From positions 17,571 through 81,570 of the forward strand of contig JBOEGT010000032.1 of NCBI GenBank assembly GCA_050633585.1: 64,000 nt of DNA, read 5' to 3'. The notes under the pieces were generated by a model. It was not told where the DNA came from. It searched no databases and worked only from the letters and a program-made list of their open reading frames with translations. Shown one piece after another: positions 53,378-63,665 of the stretch. Source of the stretch: CALKZN01 sp050633585 (lineage in GTDB: Bacteria; Pseudomonadota; Gammaproteobacteria; Arenicellales; Arenicellaceae). Each line of letters begins with the position of its first letter. Positions within the stretch are counted from its first letter, which is position 1. The position numbers and the translations under genes were made by a program.

Positions 53378-56300
53378 TCACCCTTTGACTTTAAAGAATA
53401 AAGCATAAAGAACAGGCACAAATAAAAGTGTTAAAAAAGTGGCGAAAATCAATCCAAAAATAATCGTTACAGCCATTGGTTGAAACATTGGATTCCCAGA
53501 CAACCACAATGGCAACATCCCCCCTGAGGTGGTTGCGGTCGTCAATATTATCGGCCTAAGCCTTTGCTGGCAGGCATCAACAATTGCCAACCTAGGAGGC
53601 TTACCGAGCTCATTTATTTCAATAGAAATTCTATCTAATAAAACAATGGCATTATTAATAATAATTCCTGAGAGCGCGATGATCCCAAGAATAGTAAAAA
53701 AACCAAATGACGATTGCGCAATTAATAAACCATACGCCACACCAATAATTCCTAGTGGAATAGTCGACAAAATAATAATTGGCCGACGAACAGAATTAAA
53801 TTGAATCACCAATAGCATCACAATTATCATTAAGGCAATTGGCAATTTAGCTCCGATAGCGGCATTTGCATCTCCCGAAGATTCGGATTCGCCGCCTTCA
53901 AAGAGTTGATAAGACGAAGGCCATACATCCCGTTTTTGTTGCAATTCATTCAGCCATGGCCTTAATCGAGCATTGACTTCCGTTGCTGTAACTCCAGCTT
54001 TTAGCTGAACATTTAAGGTCATACTTCTTTCTTTATCACGGCGCAAAATAACACCTGGCTCATATTGCAGAGAAATGTCAGCAACCTGTTTCAATGGCAC
54101 CGACTTTCCAGTTGTTTGCGAATACACACTCATACCATCTAACTTATCAATATCATTTCGATCAGTTGCTACCGTACGAACTTTTACTGGAATTAACTTA
54201 TCACCGTCACGAAATTGTGTGAGTTCAACCCCTGAAAGGTTGGCATTTAATGAATAAGCAACATCACTATTCGTGACACCTGCACGTTGTGCTCTATCCT
54301 GATCAATGGTGACAGCCAATTTTTTACTGAGTAACCCCCATGTATTTTTAACAGATAACACATCAGGGTCTTCATAAAGAAAGTCAGTAATTTTGTCTGA
54401 CAAACCATATAACACTTGATAGTCTGCGCCAGATAACCTTAATGAAATAGGATACGAAACTGGAGGCCCATTACTTAAACGTTTAAGTTGAACTTGAAGG
54501 TCTGGATGCTTTTCAGCAACATACTTTTCAATACTGGCTATCACTGACTCAACATCACCACCTTTACACGTGTTAGCAACCATAAAAGAGTTGGCGGGGT
54601 TCGGATTCGGTGGGTCTAAGCCTAGACTCATACGTGGGCCCCCTTCGCCAATAAACATGAGCCAATTCTTTAGCTGATGGCTTCTTTGATTACCTTGTGC
54701 ATCAATACCCGTACACTGCGGATCATAAAACTCGGCCTTGATATAGCGATCAACATCGCTAATCACTTTCTGGCTTGTTTCTACGGCCGTACCTAACGGT
54801 AGTTCTAACTTTCCAGTAAATACAGGATCTTGTGAAGGCGCTATGAAAATTTGAGGCACAAAACGAAATGCAAAAATCGCCGAATAAAACAAGCCAAAAA
54901 TCAATATAAAAAACATTAGCTTATGCTTCAAAGACCACTCAATCATAGGACGATAAATACGGTACATAATGCCGTCAAAACCTTCGAGGGCTTCTGTGGC
55001 TTGAGCCTTTATCTTTAGCAATGGAATCGTAAGCAACGGAATAAATGTCATTGCAAGCACCCATGAAGTGAGTAATGCGATGCCCACTACATAGAATATA
55101 TCTGCGGTATATTCGCCGACGGCTGATTCAGCCAACGCGATTGGCATAAAAGCGGCCGCCGTCGTTAATGACGAAACAAGTAATGGCAACAGCATTTCTT
55201 GCCCAGAAAGAATAGCGGCTTGCAAAGCGTTAATACCCTGTTCTCGTTTAACCAAAACCGACTCAACCATGACAATGGCATTATCAACCAACAAGCCCAA
55301 TGCAATAATCAGTGCTGCTAACGAAATCTGATTCACCGTGATAGAAAATTGTTGCATGATAAAAAACGTGATGATCATCGTCATTGGTATTAGAGAGGCC
55401 ACTAAAAAACCCGTACGAAAACCTAGAGTAACCACCATCACTAAGATCACAATTGCCACTGCTTGCAGCAAATTGACTAAAAAATCGTCAACATTTTTTT
55501 CGACCAAATCAGCCTGAAACCAAATTTTCTCCAATGAAACACCTAAGGGGTATTCGGCTTCAATCAGGGGAATAATTTCATTCAAACGCTCTCCTAAAGC
55601 GAGGATGTTACCTCCTTCTCTTAATGAGATAGCAACTGCCATGGCTGGTTCACCATTGGCTCGTGACAGACTTTCAGGAGGGTCAACATAACCTCGATAA
55701 ATAGTCGCAATATCTCCTAGCGAGACCAATCGAGGTGACGAGCTTCCTTCCGAAGCACTTGGCAACTGCACTATTGTTGAACGTAAATCAGCAACGCTCT
55801 CAAAATTACCACTCGGCTCAAGAGCAATGCGTTCTTTGCCGCTTAATATATTCCCACCCGATGACAAGATATTGACGTTCGCTAAAATATTGGATAACTG
55901 TTGAGGAGAAAGCCCCAACTCAGTCAAACGCGCATTGTTATATTCGACAAAAATAACTTCATCTTGAGAGCCATGAATATTCACTTTGGAAATTTCTGGC
56001 TCTTTCAACAATCGATCACGAATATCGTCTGCAATATTCTTAAGCTTAGCGTATTCAATCCCATCACCTTTCAAGATGTAAACACTGCCAAACACATCGC
56101 CAAACTCGTCGTTCACAATCGGATCGCGAATACCATTTGGCAAATCGCCTTTGACGTCTTCAATCTTGCGTCGCAAATCATCAAAAACCGGTCGCATATT
56201 TTTAATTGATTCTCGAAAATTCACGCTCACAATTGATATGCCCGTACGATTCTCACTTGTAATGAAATCAACTTCTGGCATCTCTTGAACTTTCTTTTCA

Positions 56301-56500
56301 ATCTTGTCAGACACCAATAATTCAACCCGCTCGGGATTCGCTCCAGGGAATTGCGTCGTAATCACTGCAGTACGAATTGTAAAGCCAGGATCTTGAGCCT
56401 TGGGTAAACTTTGGTACGCCAATAACCCAGCAATCGTTAAAAGTGTCACCAATACAAACGTGATGCGATTTTGCTGAATGGCAAACTGAGTAATATTCAT
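53378..56500 (-). CDS. RND efflux pump inner-membrane subunit (AcrB/HAE1 family)
   Basis: 1040 residues with 12 membrane helices and two large periplasmic loops. The first half opens MNITQFAIQQNRITFVLVTLL; TM4 shows GLLVDNAIVMVE, where AcrB has Asp407-Asp408 (here Asp-Asn); TM10 shows GIIINNAIVLLD where AcrB has the relay Lys940 (here Asn). The pattern is common in many HAE1 subgroups. It pumps amphipathic or aromatic compounds out of the periplasm with the adaptor and outer-membrane protein encoded upstream. Operon order: outer-membrane component, adaptor, pump. Confidence 0.93.
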   Translation of the reverse strand: MNITQFAIQQNRITFVLVTLLTIAGLLAYQSLPKAQDPGFTIRTAVITTQFPGANPERVELLVSDKIEKKVQEMPEVDFITSENRTGISIVSVNFRESIKNMRPVFDDLRRKIEDVKGDLPNGIRDPIVNDEFGDVFGSVYILKGDGIEYAKLKNIADDIRDRLLKEPEISKVNIHGSQDEVIFVEYNNARLTELGLSPQQLSNILANVNILSSGGNILSGKERIALEPSGNFESVADLRSTIVQLPSASEGSSSPRLVSLGDIATIYRGYVDPPESLSRANGEPAMAVAISLREGGNILALGERLNEIIPLIEAEYPLGVSLEKIWFQADLVEKNVDDFLVNLLQAVAIVILVMVVTLGFRTGFLVASLIPMTMIITFFIMQQFSITVNQISLAALIIALGLLVDNAIVMVESVLVKREQGINALQAAILSGQEMLLPLLVSSLTTAAAFMPIALAESAVGEYTADIFYVVGIALLTSWVLAMTFIPLLTIPLLKIKAQATEALEGFDGIMYRIYRPMIEWSLKHKLMFFILIFGLFYSAIFAFRFVPQIFIAPSQDPVFTGKLELPLGTAVETSQKVISDVDRYIKAEFYDPQCTGIDAQGNQRSHQLKNWLMFIGEGGPRMSLGLDPPNPNPANSFMVANTCKGGDVESVIASIEKYVAEKHPDLQVQLKRLSNGPPVSYPISLRLSGADYQVLYGLSDKITDFLYEDPDVLSVKNTWGLLSKKLAVTIDQDRAQRAGVTNSDVAYSLNANLSGVELTQFRDGDKLIPVKVRTVATDRNDIDKLDGMSVYSQTTGKSVPLKQVADISLQYEPGVILRRDKERSMTLNVQLKAGVTATEVNARLRPWLNELQQKRDVWPSSYQLFEGGESESSGDANAAIGAKLPIALMIIVMLLVIQFNSVRRPIIILSTIPLGIIGVAYGLLIAQSSFGFFTILGIIALSGIIINNAIVLLDRISIEINELGKPPRLAIVDACQQRLRPIILTTATTSGGMLPLWLSGNPMFQPMAVTIIFGLIFATFLTLLFVPVLYALFFKVKG

Positions 56501-56565
56501 AACTATTGATTATTTATGTTAGATGTCATATTGATGGCGACTCATTAAATGCTGTCAGTATTTAC

Positions 56566-57669
56566 CTACTTGCTCAATAAAACTGTCATGTTAGGCCTAA
56601 TTGTTTTCACACCGGCAGTAATCACTCTTTCACCCTGCCTTAACCCCGAAACCACCTTTAAACCGTTACTGCTTAAGCCTTCAGTTTGAATTCGACGCTT
56701 TTTAACAACCGCTTGATTTTCAATCGTTGGTTCGGCAATAAAAATATAACTACCGTCACTATCGCCATTCACTGCTGATATAGGAAGATACACATCTAAC
56801 GCGTTATTATTTGCAAATTGAAGGGTCACTTCAGCGGCAAGACCTGAACGTAACAGCCCATCTGGGTCAGACACTTTGACTGTGACGGGAAACGTAGAAC
56901 CATTACCAGCAACAGCCACACCAATTTCATCAATCGAACCCGTAAATACCTTACCTTTAATAGAATCTACCTTAATGCTGACTGGCTGCACTTTAGCCAC
57001 TTCTGAGATTAAACTATCAGGAATTTCAATCGCCACTTCTAATTCGTTTCCACAGTCAGCAGTGATCACACTACTTCCACTCGTTATATTCTCATTAACT
57101 TCGACATTGACGCTAGCAACAACACAGTCATAAGGCGCGGTAAGACGTGTGTACTGCACATTCAAATTCGCGAGAGCCAGCGCTTTTTCAGCAGCCCTAG
57201 ATTGCGCCGCCGCTGACTCAGCATTTGCCCTTGCGCTATCTAAATCGGTACGCGAGGCATTGTTGTTTTCATAAAGGTTTTTTGTCCGTTGAAACACAGA
57301 TGCGGAATTACGCTCCGCAGCAGTGGATTGCGCTAGAGAGGCGCGCGATTGAGCAGCTTGCAGCTCATATGTTGAGGCATCGAGGCTTGCAATAAGTTGA
57401 CCTTTAACGAGCTTATCTCCTGCCTTAACTGGCAGCTGGGATACATTACCTCCCACCTTGAAGCTCAATCGAGATTGTTGCGACGAACGCACTGTGCCTG
57501 TAAACACGCGCTGATTGGCCACTTCAGCAGGAATAACAACTTGATATTGGACAGTCCTCAACACCTCGACTACAGGCGCTTCTTCTTCAGCACAGGCAGA
57601 CAACATTGATACAAAAAGGCTGACTAAAGTGAATCTGACTCGTTTCTGGCTAGGTCTGATAGAAATCAT
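56566..57669 (-). CDS. RND periplasmic adaptor (membrane fusion lipoprotein)
   Basis: 367 residues with a lipoprotein signal (LFVSMLSACAEEE, lipobox Cys about residue 26), the lipoyl-type flanks SFKVGGNVSQLPVKAGDKLVKGQLIASLD and GLAAEVTLQF, and a long helical hairpin (ELQAAQSRASLAQSTAAERN to ALANLNVQY). It bridges the inner-membrane pump and the outer-membrane channel. It lies 65 bp upstream of the pump gene. Confidence 0.93.
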   Translation of the reverse strand: MISIRPSQKRVRFTLVSLFVSMLSACAEEEAPVVEVLRTVQYQVVIPAEVANQRVFTGTVRSSQQSRLSFKVGGNVSQLPVKAGDKLVKGQLIASLDASTYELQAAQSRASLAQSTAAERNSASVFQRTKNLYENNNASRTDLDSARANAESAAAQSRAAEKALALANLNVQYTRLTAPYDCVVASVNVEVNENITSGSSVITADCGNELEVAIEIPDSLISEVAKVQPVSIKVDSIKGKVFTGSIDEIGVAVAGNGSTFPVTVKVSDPDGLLRSGLAAEVTLQFANNNALDVYLPISAVNGDSDGSYIFIAEPTIENQAVVKKRRIQTEGLSSNGLKVVSGLRQGERVITAGVKTIRPNMTVLLSK

Positions 57670-57717
57670 AATGAATACACTCGTTAATAGGTTTTTTCAA
57701 ATTTAGAGGTGTGATAT

Positions 57718-60165
57718 TTAGTTCTTTTGTGAGTTCGGATGATTCAAAGATTGTTCTCGATACTCCGAAAACTCAGCCAACCATGACTGCACTCTATTGG
57801 GGTCACGGAAAAAACGAAAATCACTAATCGCTCGCATCAAACCGACCATATCGATTAAATAAGAATATTCAGCTTGAGCAGCCGCTAGTTGAGCAGACAA
57901 CGTTGAGTTTTGAGCATCAATTAATGTCGTAATTTGAATCGTGCCACTGGAATATTGCTCTCGAATTAAGTTCAAATTTTTCTCTGCAGCATCAACGGCC
58001 TGCTGAGACAAGCGGATTGCTGGATAGCTTGAACTCAATTGATTTAAAGCATTCCAGATTGAAAAACGGACATTATCTTTCGTTATTTCTTGCCTTAACT
58101 CGCTTTGTTTTAACAGTGATTTTGCTTTAGATATATTTGCTTGTCGCTCTCCACCCGTTAATAGCGGTAGTGAGGCGCGCAAACCGACAGACCAATTAGA
58201 GTCCGGTAATATTTGATCTGCTTCAACAGCTGAGACACCATCACGAGAGAGGTTTTTCCCATAAGCCGCGGTCAAACTTACATCGGGAACAAAGCGAGAG
58301 CGCTGTGACGATAAGAGCTGTCTTTCACTGATCCGCTGTTGGTAAGTTGCCTGCTTAAGCTCCGGCGCACTTTCTATACCTTTCTCAATAGTCCATTTTT
58401 CTAATAATTGTCGCTGTTGAGGCTGGTCAAAAATTTGCCTAATTGGTTCGCTCAATACTTGAGCAATAAGCTCTTTCTGACGAAGAAGGTCAAAGCTTTG
58501 ATCAACCGATAATGGTAAATGCAAAAAAGTTTGCAAATTAATAATGGCGTTATTCACATCCGTTTCCGCCGCTAACAAGTTTTGTTTGTCACGTGCAATT
58601 TGGCTCTGCCAACGCAAAACGTCTGTTTGATTCACAGCTCCCAAACGAAATCTATTTTCAGATAATTCGAGGTTTTGAATAGAGACAAGTAAGTTTGATC
58701 TTTGAACATCTCTTAGTGCTTGTGAACGCAAAATAGTGAAATATATTTGAGCTACATTTCCAATAGTATCCAACAATGCGATTTCTAGTTGCTCATTGCC
58801 ACTTAATTTTGAGAGTTCAGCCGAATCTAGCGCTGATTTAGCTGTTTCTGAATACAGCAACTGACTAGCGGACACATTAGCATCCGTGCTTTTTTCTGGA
58901 TTAGCAGAGGAAGCAACTTCTTGATCAAGCTGAGTGTATTGTGCTGACAATTCCACTTGAGGCCACCATTTTGATTTCGCAATTAATACATCATCTTGGC
59001 TAATATCTAAATTGAGTTTTTCAATTTCATAACTCAAGTTCCTTTCGATAGCCAAATCTATGACTTCTGTCAAACTCAGGTCACTCTTAGTACTATTCAA
59101 CGCTTTTTTCGAATATATTTTTTCACTGGTTAACGCTAAATCCCAAGGCAATTCAAACCCTATTGATTTGGCAGTATCAACATTATAGGAAATACGTTGA
59201 CCCCACTGGATAGTCACGGGTAATTCAGATGCCTTATCACCAGAAAGGATACTGAAAACATTTAATGCAATACGTCTTGCTAAGCGCAAGTCGTCTGAAG
59301 GTTGAGACCCTACTGCCAGTAATAGACCTTGACGAACCTCATTCGCTCCTGCAAAGCTAACGCTTTTAATATTGCGTTTGATTAACGCTTCAGAAAATTT
59401 AATGACGTCATCGTTCGTAAATTTTGATAAAGGCGCAACCAATAAAGTATCTACCCCATCGGGAATATTAGATAGCGCGTCATTTAATGATCCCTCCATA
59501 CTAATAATTTCAATTTCTCGATCCCCAAAAAGGGAGCGAGTATTTGTCAACTCTGGAATGCCTTCAATGATTAAGCGATCGCCTAACAATGCGACCTTAT
59601 TGGTAGGCAGCACTTTAAAAACTCGCTCCATGTCCTGCCGAAAACTTTGTAAGCCACTAATATAAGTATAGTTTTTTTTCCCACTACGGGCGTCTTTTGT
59701 CAGAGGTATATTTTGTAATTCAGGGTCAGGAATAAAACTAGCAATCACTGGTTTTTTTAATACTGGAATTTTCCCCGCAGCGTGAGAACCATAAAGCCCC
59801 AAAGGAATAACCATATCAACATTAGGGTCTCGCAATAAACTTTCTAAATTTTCACCAATGCCCTCCGCTGTCCACTCCCCATTCTCCTCTGAAAAATTCA
59901 CGGAAAACTCCGGCTCTAATATGGTTTTAATCTCTCTTTTGACCAAACTAGCATCAATGACGCTCCCTTCGCTAGTCCCATCATATAACATGCCTATATT
60001 TAACTGTTTTGCAGCAATAGCATAATGGCTCTGCAAAACTAAAAAACAAATTAACAAGCTACAAGACGACCTTTTAGCGATATTTTCCTGAATAGCCCTA
60101 CAAAGCCAACTCGTCGTATTAAATGTCGTCTTTAACAATAGCAAATTTAGATTTTTAGTCTTCAT
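57718..60165 (-). CDS. TolC-family outer-membrane channel fused to a periplasmic-binding-protein domain
   Basis: 815 residues, about twice a normal TolC-like protein. After an export signal (ending near HYAIA|AKQLN), residues about 50-345 form a type I periplasmic-binding-protein domain (LNIGMLYDGTSEGSVID, RDPNVDMVIPLGLYGSHAAGK, PVIASFIPDP, DTLLVAPLSKFTNDDVIKFS, VKSVSFAGANE-like strands). Residues about 365-800 are a TolC/OEP efflux domain (LTEVIDLAIERNLSYEIEKL, ARDKQNLLAAETDVNNAI, REQYSSGTIQITTLIDAQNS). It likely is the outer-membrane part of the RND system with an added ligand-binding module. The start is not supported by a good ribosome site. Confidence 0.88.
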   Translation of the reverse strand: MKTKNLNLLLLKTTFNTTSWLCRAIQENIAKRSSCSLLICFLVLQSHYAIAAKQLNIGMLYDGTSEGSVIDASLVKREIKTILEPEFSVNFSEENGEWTAEGIGENLESLLRDPNVDMVIPLGLYGSHAAGKIPVLKKPVIASFIPDPELQNIPLTKDARSGKKNYTYISGLQSFRQDMERVFKVLPTNKVALLGDRLIIEGIPELTNTRSLFGDREIEIISMEGSLNDALSNIPDGVDTLLVAPLSKFTNDDVIKFSEALIKRNIKSVSFAGANEVRQGLLLAVGSQPSDDLRLARRIALNVFSILSGDKASELPVTIQWGQRISYNVDTAKSIGFELPWDLALTSEKIYSKKALNSTKSDLSLTEVIDLAIERNLSYEIEKLNLDISQDDVLIAKSKWWPQVELSAQYTQLDQEVASSANPEKSTDANVSASQLLYSETAKSALDSAELSKLSGNEQLEIALLDTIGNVAQIYFTILRSQALRDVQRSNLLVSIQNLELSENRFRLGAVNQTDVLRWQSQIARDKQNLLAAETDVNNAIINLQTFLHLPLSVDQSFDLLRQKELIAQVLSEPIRQIFDQPQQRQLLEKWTIEKGIESAPELKQATYQQRISERQLLSSQRSRFVPDVSLTAAYGKNLSRDGVSAVEADQILPDSNWSVGLRASLPLLTGGERQANISKAKSLLKQSELRQEITKDNVRFSIWNALNQLSSSYPAIRLSQQAVDAAEKNLNLIREQYSSGTIQITTLIDAQNSTLSAQLAAAQAEYSYLIDMVGLMRAISDFRFFRDPNRVQSWLAEFSEYREQSLNHPNSQKN

Positions 60166-60387
60166 TGGTGGAGATAGATAATCAATCAGAGATAGGCAAA
60201 TACCTTACTAGACTTAAGCCATCTTTACTATCTAAAAGCAGTCACACTATTCTTCTTTGCTAATATTATCTCAGCTCAACCAGCTTAATGGTTAACTAGG
60301 TATAAAATAAAAACACTGTAAAGCTATTTTTTTATCGATCGATTATCTTATACTGAAAATAACGCTAACAACTGCAAGGATGTTTTT
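60166..60387. other. Divergent promoter region, efflux operon and FIST operon
   Basis: 222 bp between divergent genes. Several AT-rich promoter-like elements but no operator I could name. Confidence 0.4.
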
Positions 60388-61503
60388 ATGCAAACAATTT
60401 TTAGTCAAAGCACCAACTTAGACACACTTGCTCAAGATATAGAAGTACTTTGCGCCAAACATGAAACCAAAAGCCTTATTTTATTAGGGTGTGATGAAAA
60501 CAACTGGTCCAGTGAAACCCTAACCTCTTTATTACACAGCATACCCCAGCCTTTAATAGGCGGTATTTTTCCTCAAGTGGTGTATGGACATAAAAATTAT
60601 CAAACCGGCTACATTTTAATTGCCATAGATCAACTACTGACCACCACTATTATTGATGGCTTAAATGATGATAATGCCGACTTTGAAGATATTATTGTTG
60701 AGAAAATTCCTGACAACATTGAATGCCAATCTATGCTTGTTTTTGTCGATGGGCTTTCAGACCGAATTGGTTCTTTTCTAGACGGGTTATTTGCTATCTA
60801 TGGTGCGAATGTTCAATACTTAGGTGGCGGTGCAGGCTCTTTAAGCTTTGAAAAAAAGCCATGTGTGATGACCAATCAAGGCATTTTTGAGGCAAGTGCA
60901 GCAATCGCTTTATTAGACAGCAAATCTGCAGTTAACGTAGGTCATGGCTGGGAACCGTTAAAAAAAGGTTATGTCGCTACATCCGTTGAAAAAAACATCA
61001 TTAAAGAAATAGATTATAAAAATGCGCTTGATGTGTATGAATCAAGCCTGCAACCATACATCATTCATCGATTAACGGAGTCTAATTTTTTTGAATTCGC
61101 ACAATCTTTTCCTATCGGAATAAAAAAGATTGACGGCGAGTATATCGTAAGAGATCCGATTACAATCACAGCTGATGGGCATCTAGTGTGTGTCGGAGAA
61201 ATTTCTGAAGGTGATCATATTGACATCCTCCGTGGCAATAAAAACGCATTGATCAACGCCGCTAAAAACACCTCGAGTGACGTAGCAACAAAAACACATT
61301 CACCCGATGGCGTATTGCTCATTGATTGCATTTCTAGAGCCTTGTTTCTAAAAGATGATTTCCACGAAGAAATAATTGCGGTTGCCTGTGAGTTTCCCAA
61401 AAACACTCCGCTGTTTGGTGCGTTAGTATTAGGGGAAATAGCAAACTCAGGAAGTGGTTATCTCGAGTTTTATAATAAAACAACAGTTGTCGCCTTGATA
61501 TAG
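60388..61503 (+). CDS. FIST-domain sensor (NosP-like)
   Basis: 371 residues with FIST_N (LILLGCDENNWSSETLTSLL, PLIGGIFPQVVYGHKNYQTGYILIAID, LGGGAGSLSFEKKPC) and FIST_C (GWEPLKKGYVATSVEKNIIKEID, FPIGIKKIDGEYIVRDPI, GALVLGEIANSGSGYLEFYN). FIST proteins sense small molecules; NosP members bind haem and nitric oxide and regulate a histidine kinase encoded next to them. Here the kinase follows after 3 bp, so a NosP role is likely but not proven. A ribosome site (AAGGATG) precedes the ATG. Confidence 0.9.
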   Translation: MQTIFSQSTNLDTLAQDIEVLCAKHETKSLILLGCDENNWSSETLTSLLHSIPQPLIGGIFPQVVYGHKNYQTGYILIAIDQLLTTTIIDGLNDDNADFEDIIVEKIPDNIECQSMLVFVDGLSDRIGSFLDGLFAIYGANVQYLGGGAGSLSFEKKPCVMTNQGIFEASAAIALLDSKSAVNVGHGWEPLKKGYVATSVEKNIIKEIDYKNALDVYESSLQPYIIHRLTESNFFEFAQSFPIGIKKIDGEYIVRDPITITADGHLVCVGEISEGDHIDILRGNKNALINAAKNTSSDVATKTHSPDGVLLIDCISRALFLKDDFHEEIIAVACEFPKNTPLFGALVLGEIANSGSGYLEFYNKTTVVALI

Positions 61504-61506
61504 TGT

Positions 61507-63132
61507 ATGGCTCCAACAGACATTGAAAAACAAACTCGTGTCCAGTATGAAATTGCCATGTCTATTGGCAATTCAACTGACTTAAAGTCTTCACTAAAAG
61601 AGTCAATGACGACCATTCTTCGCAAACTGGACGGCATAGGCATTGGCATTATTGATAAAAACAATATTGATCTACCTATTTCACATATTCCTCGACGAAG
61701 TTATGACGACACTTATGCACACCTTGCTCGACAAGCATTTGATCATAAGGCAAATGGCGATGTGAGTGATAAACATCTATTGCTGTTTAAGCAAACTAAA
61801 GAGGAAAGCTGCTATTTTTTCAACCTCAATAAAACAGGTCTACTCCTATTTAGAAAGAGGCAACCATTGGATGACGTATCTATCAAAATACTTCACCCCT
61901 TATGTCATAAATTAGACAATAGTATCCAAGCATGCTTCGCAACAAAACAACTACGAAAAAAAGAACAAGAACTTGAAAAATCCTTACATGAACTGAAACA
62001 CGCACAAAATGCTAAAGACAGATTCTTAGCAACGCTTGCCCACGAAATACGTACCCCTTTGAATGGTGTCATTGGCTTTATTGAACAATTAACCGAAACC
62101 AAACTCACCAAAACTCAGCAATACTATATTGAGGTAATCAACCAAAGTTCAGATACGTTAATGGGGACCATCAACGATACATTGGACTTCTCTAAAATAG
62201 AATCTGGATTGCTTGAACTAGACTTCCAACCCATCAACCTAAAAACAGCATTAGAACCAGCGATTGAACTATTTAAATGTAAAGCCAGTGAAAAGAATAT
62301 TTTACTGATGGTTGAGATAGATGAATTGCTGGATCAAGGTGTGATGGCAGACTCATTGAGGCTAAGACAAGTCATCAGCAATCTTGTAAGCAATGCAATA
62401 AAATTCACTGAAAAAGGCTATGTGTCAGTATCAATCAAGGCCGTAGAAGAAGACGGTGAATGCTTGACTGTCTTATTTTTTGTAGAAGATTCTGGAATTG
62501 GTATAGATCAAAAAAACCTCAGTGATATATTCAACCCTTTTTTGCAGGCCGACAAATCTATGGCAAGGCGATATGGAGGGACTGGCTTAGGCTTAGCCAT
62601 TTCATATCAATTAGTTCAGAAAATGAAAGGCAATTTAACGGTTGATAGCCAAAAAGATAAAGGCAGTGTTTTTGCATTTCAACTCACATTCCCTAAAACT
62701 CAGCTTCTAAAACACACTCCGATAAGAGAATTAACAAATCACGACTACTCCCAAAAAAGAGTCCTCGTTGTTGAAGACAACAAAGTAAATCAACTGCTTA
62801 TTTCGGCAATTCTTGACAGTATTAATATCCAATTTGACATCACAAATAATGGCGAAGAAGCAATAAACGCTTACAAAAAATCGTCTTATGATCTTGTACT
62901 GATGGATATCAACATGCCCGTCATGGATGGACTCACTGCGTTAACACACATTCGTGAACTTGAAAAAAACGCAGATCAATTCCCTAAAGTTCCTATTATC
63001 GCCCTAACGGCTAACGCACTATTGGGCGATAGAGAAAATTACATTCAACGAGGGATGGATGACGTCCTCACGAAACCGCTAAAAAAACTAGACTTACATC
63101 AAATTTTTGACACTTTTTTATTTATTAAATGA
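61507..63132 (+). CDS. Hybrid sensor histidine kinase/response regulator (NahK/VpsS-like partner of FIST)
   Basis: 541 residues without membrane segments. The N-terminal about 150 residues show no recognised sensor domain, then a coiled coil (LRKKEQELEKSLHELKHAQN), H-box with His179 (LAHEIRTPLNGVIGF), catalytic domain with NLVSNAIKFTEKG, DSGIGID and RYGGTGLGLAISYQ, and a receiver (VLVVEDNKVNQ, Asp467 in LMDINMPVMDG, Lys in LTKPLKKL). There is no Hpt domain, so phosphate probably passes to a separate Hpt protein. It is directly coupled to the FIST gene and overlaps the next gene by 4 bp. Confidence 0.94.
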   Translation: MAPTDIEKQTRVQYEIAMSIGNSTDLKSSLKESMTTILRKLDGIGIGIIDKNNIDLPISHIPRRSYDDTYAHLARQAFDHKANGDVSDKHLLLFKQTKEESCYFFNLNKTGLLLFRKRQPLDDVSIKILHPLCHKLDNSIQACFATKQLRKKEQELEKSLHELKHAQNAKDRFLATLAHEIRTPLNGVIGFIEQLTETKLTKTQQYYIEVINQSSDTLMGTINDTLDFSKIESGLLELDFQPINLKTALEPAIELFKCKASEKNILLMVEIDELLDQGVMADSLRLRQVISNLVSNAIKFTEKGYVSVSIKAVEEDGECLTVLFFVEDSGIGIDQKNLSDIFNPFLQADKSMARRYGGTGLGLAISYQLVQKMKGNLTVDSQKDKGSVFAFQLTFPKTQLLKHTPIRELTNHDYSQKRVLVVEDNKVNQLLISAILDSINIQFDITNNGEEAINAYKKSSYDLVLMDINMPVMDGLTALTHIRELEKNADQFPKVPIIALTANALLGDRENYIQRGMDDVLTKPLKKLDLHQIFDTFLFIK

Positions 63133-63554
63133 TTATTGAACAACTTTTTATTGGCAGTGTATTGATGATATTAACCATCATTATTCATGCTGTATTCATT
63201 GGTTTTGCAGCAAGCTTCGCCGACCAAAATAGAGAGTGGTTTCTCAAAGGATCATCATCGCTCAACACAATGATTGCCATAACCTCTGTTGTTTTATGGA
63301 TGCTAAGTAGCATCACAATTTGCACATGGATATGGGCAGGCACTTTTTTCTTTTTAGGTGTGTTCAATCAAATAGAGCCCGCTGTGTATTTTTCCTTAGT
63401 GACAATGACAACACTAGGCTATGGCGATATCACGCTAGACCCTCAATGGCGTGTACTATCAGGCTTGACCGCGGTGAATGGACTGCTTCTTTTTGGCCTG
63501 ACTACGGCGTTTTTAGTCGAGTTTATTTTTCAGATTAGAAAAGCTCAAAAATAA
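63129..63554 (+). CDS. Two-pore-helix K+ channel family protein (Ion_trans_2)
   Basis: 141 residues with membrane helices and a pore loop with selectivity filter TLGYGD (95-100), as in KcsA-type potassium channels. An additional N-terminal helix and a helix around 45-70 precede the pore; the final helix (GLTAVNGLLLFGLTTAFLVEFI) lines the channel. No cytoplasmic RCK domain, so gating is unclear. The start overlaps the kinase stop codon (ATGA), suggesting translational coupling. Confidence 0.88.
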   Translation: MIIEQLFIGSVLMILTIIIHAVFIGFAASFADQNREWFLKGSSSLNTMIAITSVVLWMLSSITICTWIWAGTFFFLGVFNQIEPAVYFSLVTMTTLGYGDITLDPQWRVLSGLTAVNGLLLFGLTTAFLVEFIFQIRKAQK

Positions 63555-63665
63555 AACTTTTAGTTAAAAAATAGTTTGACAGCATTCTGAATTGAGACTT
63601 GAGACTGGTTGGCTAACGGGCACAGGTTTGTCACATAAAAAGATTGTTTGATATACAATTGCGCC

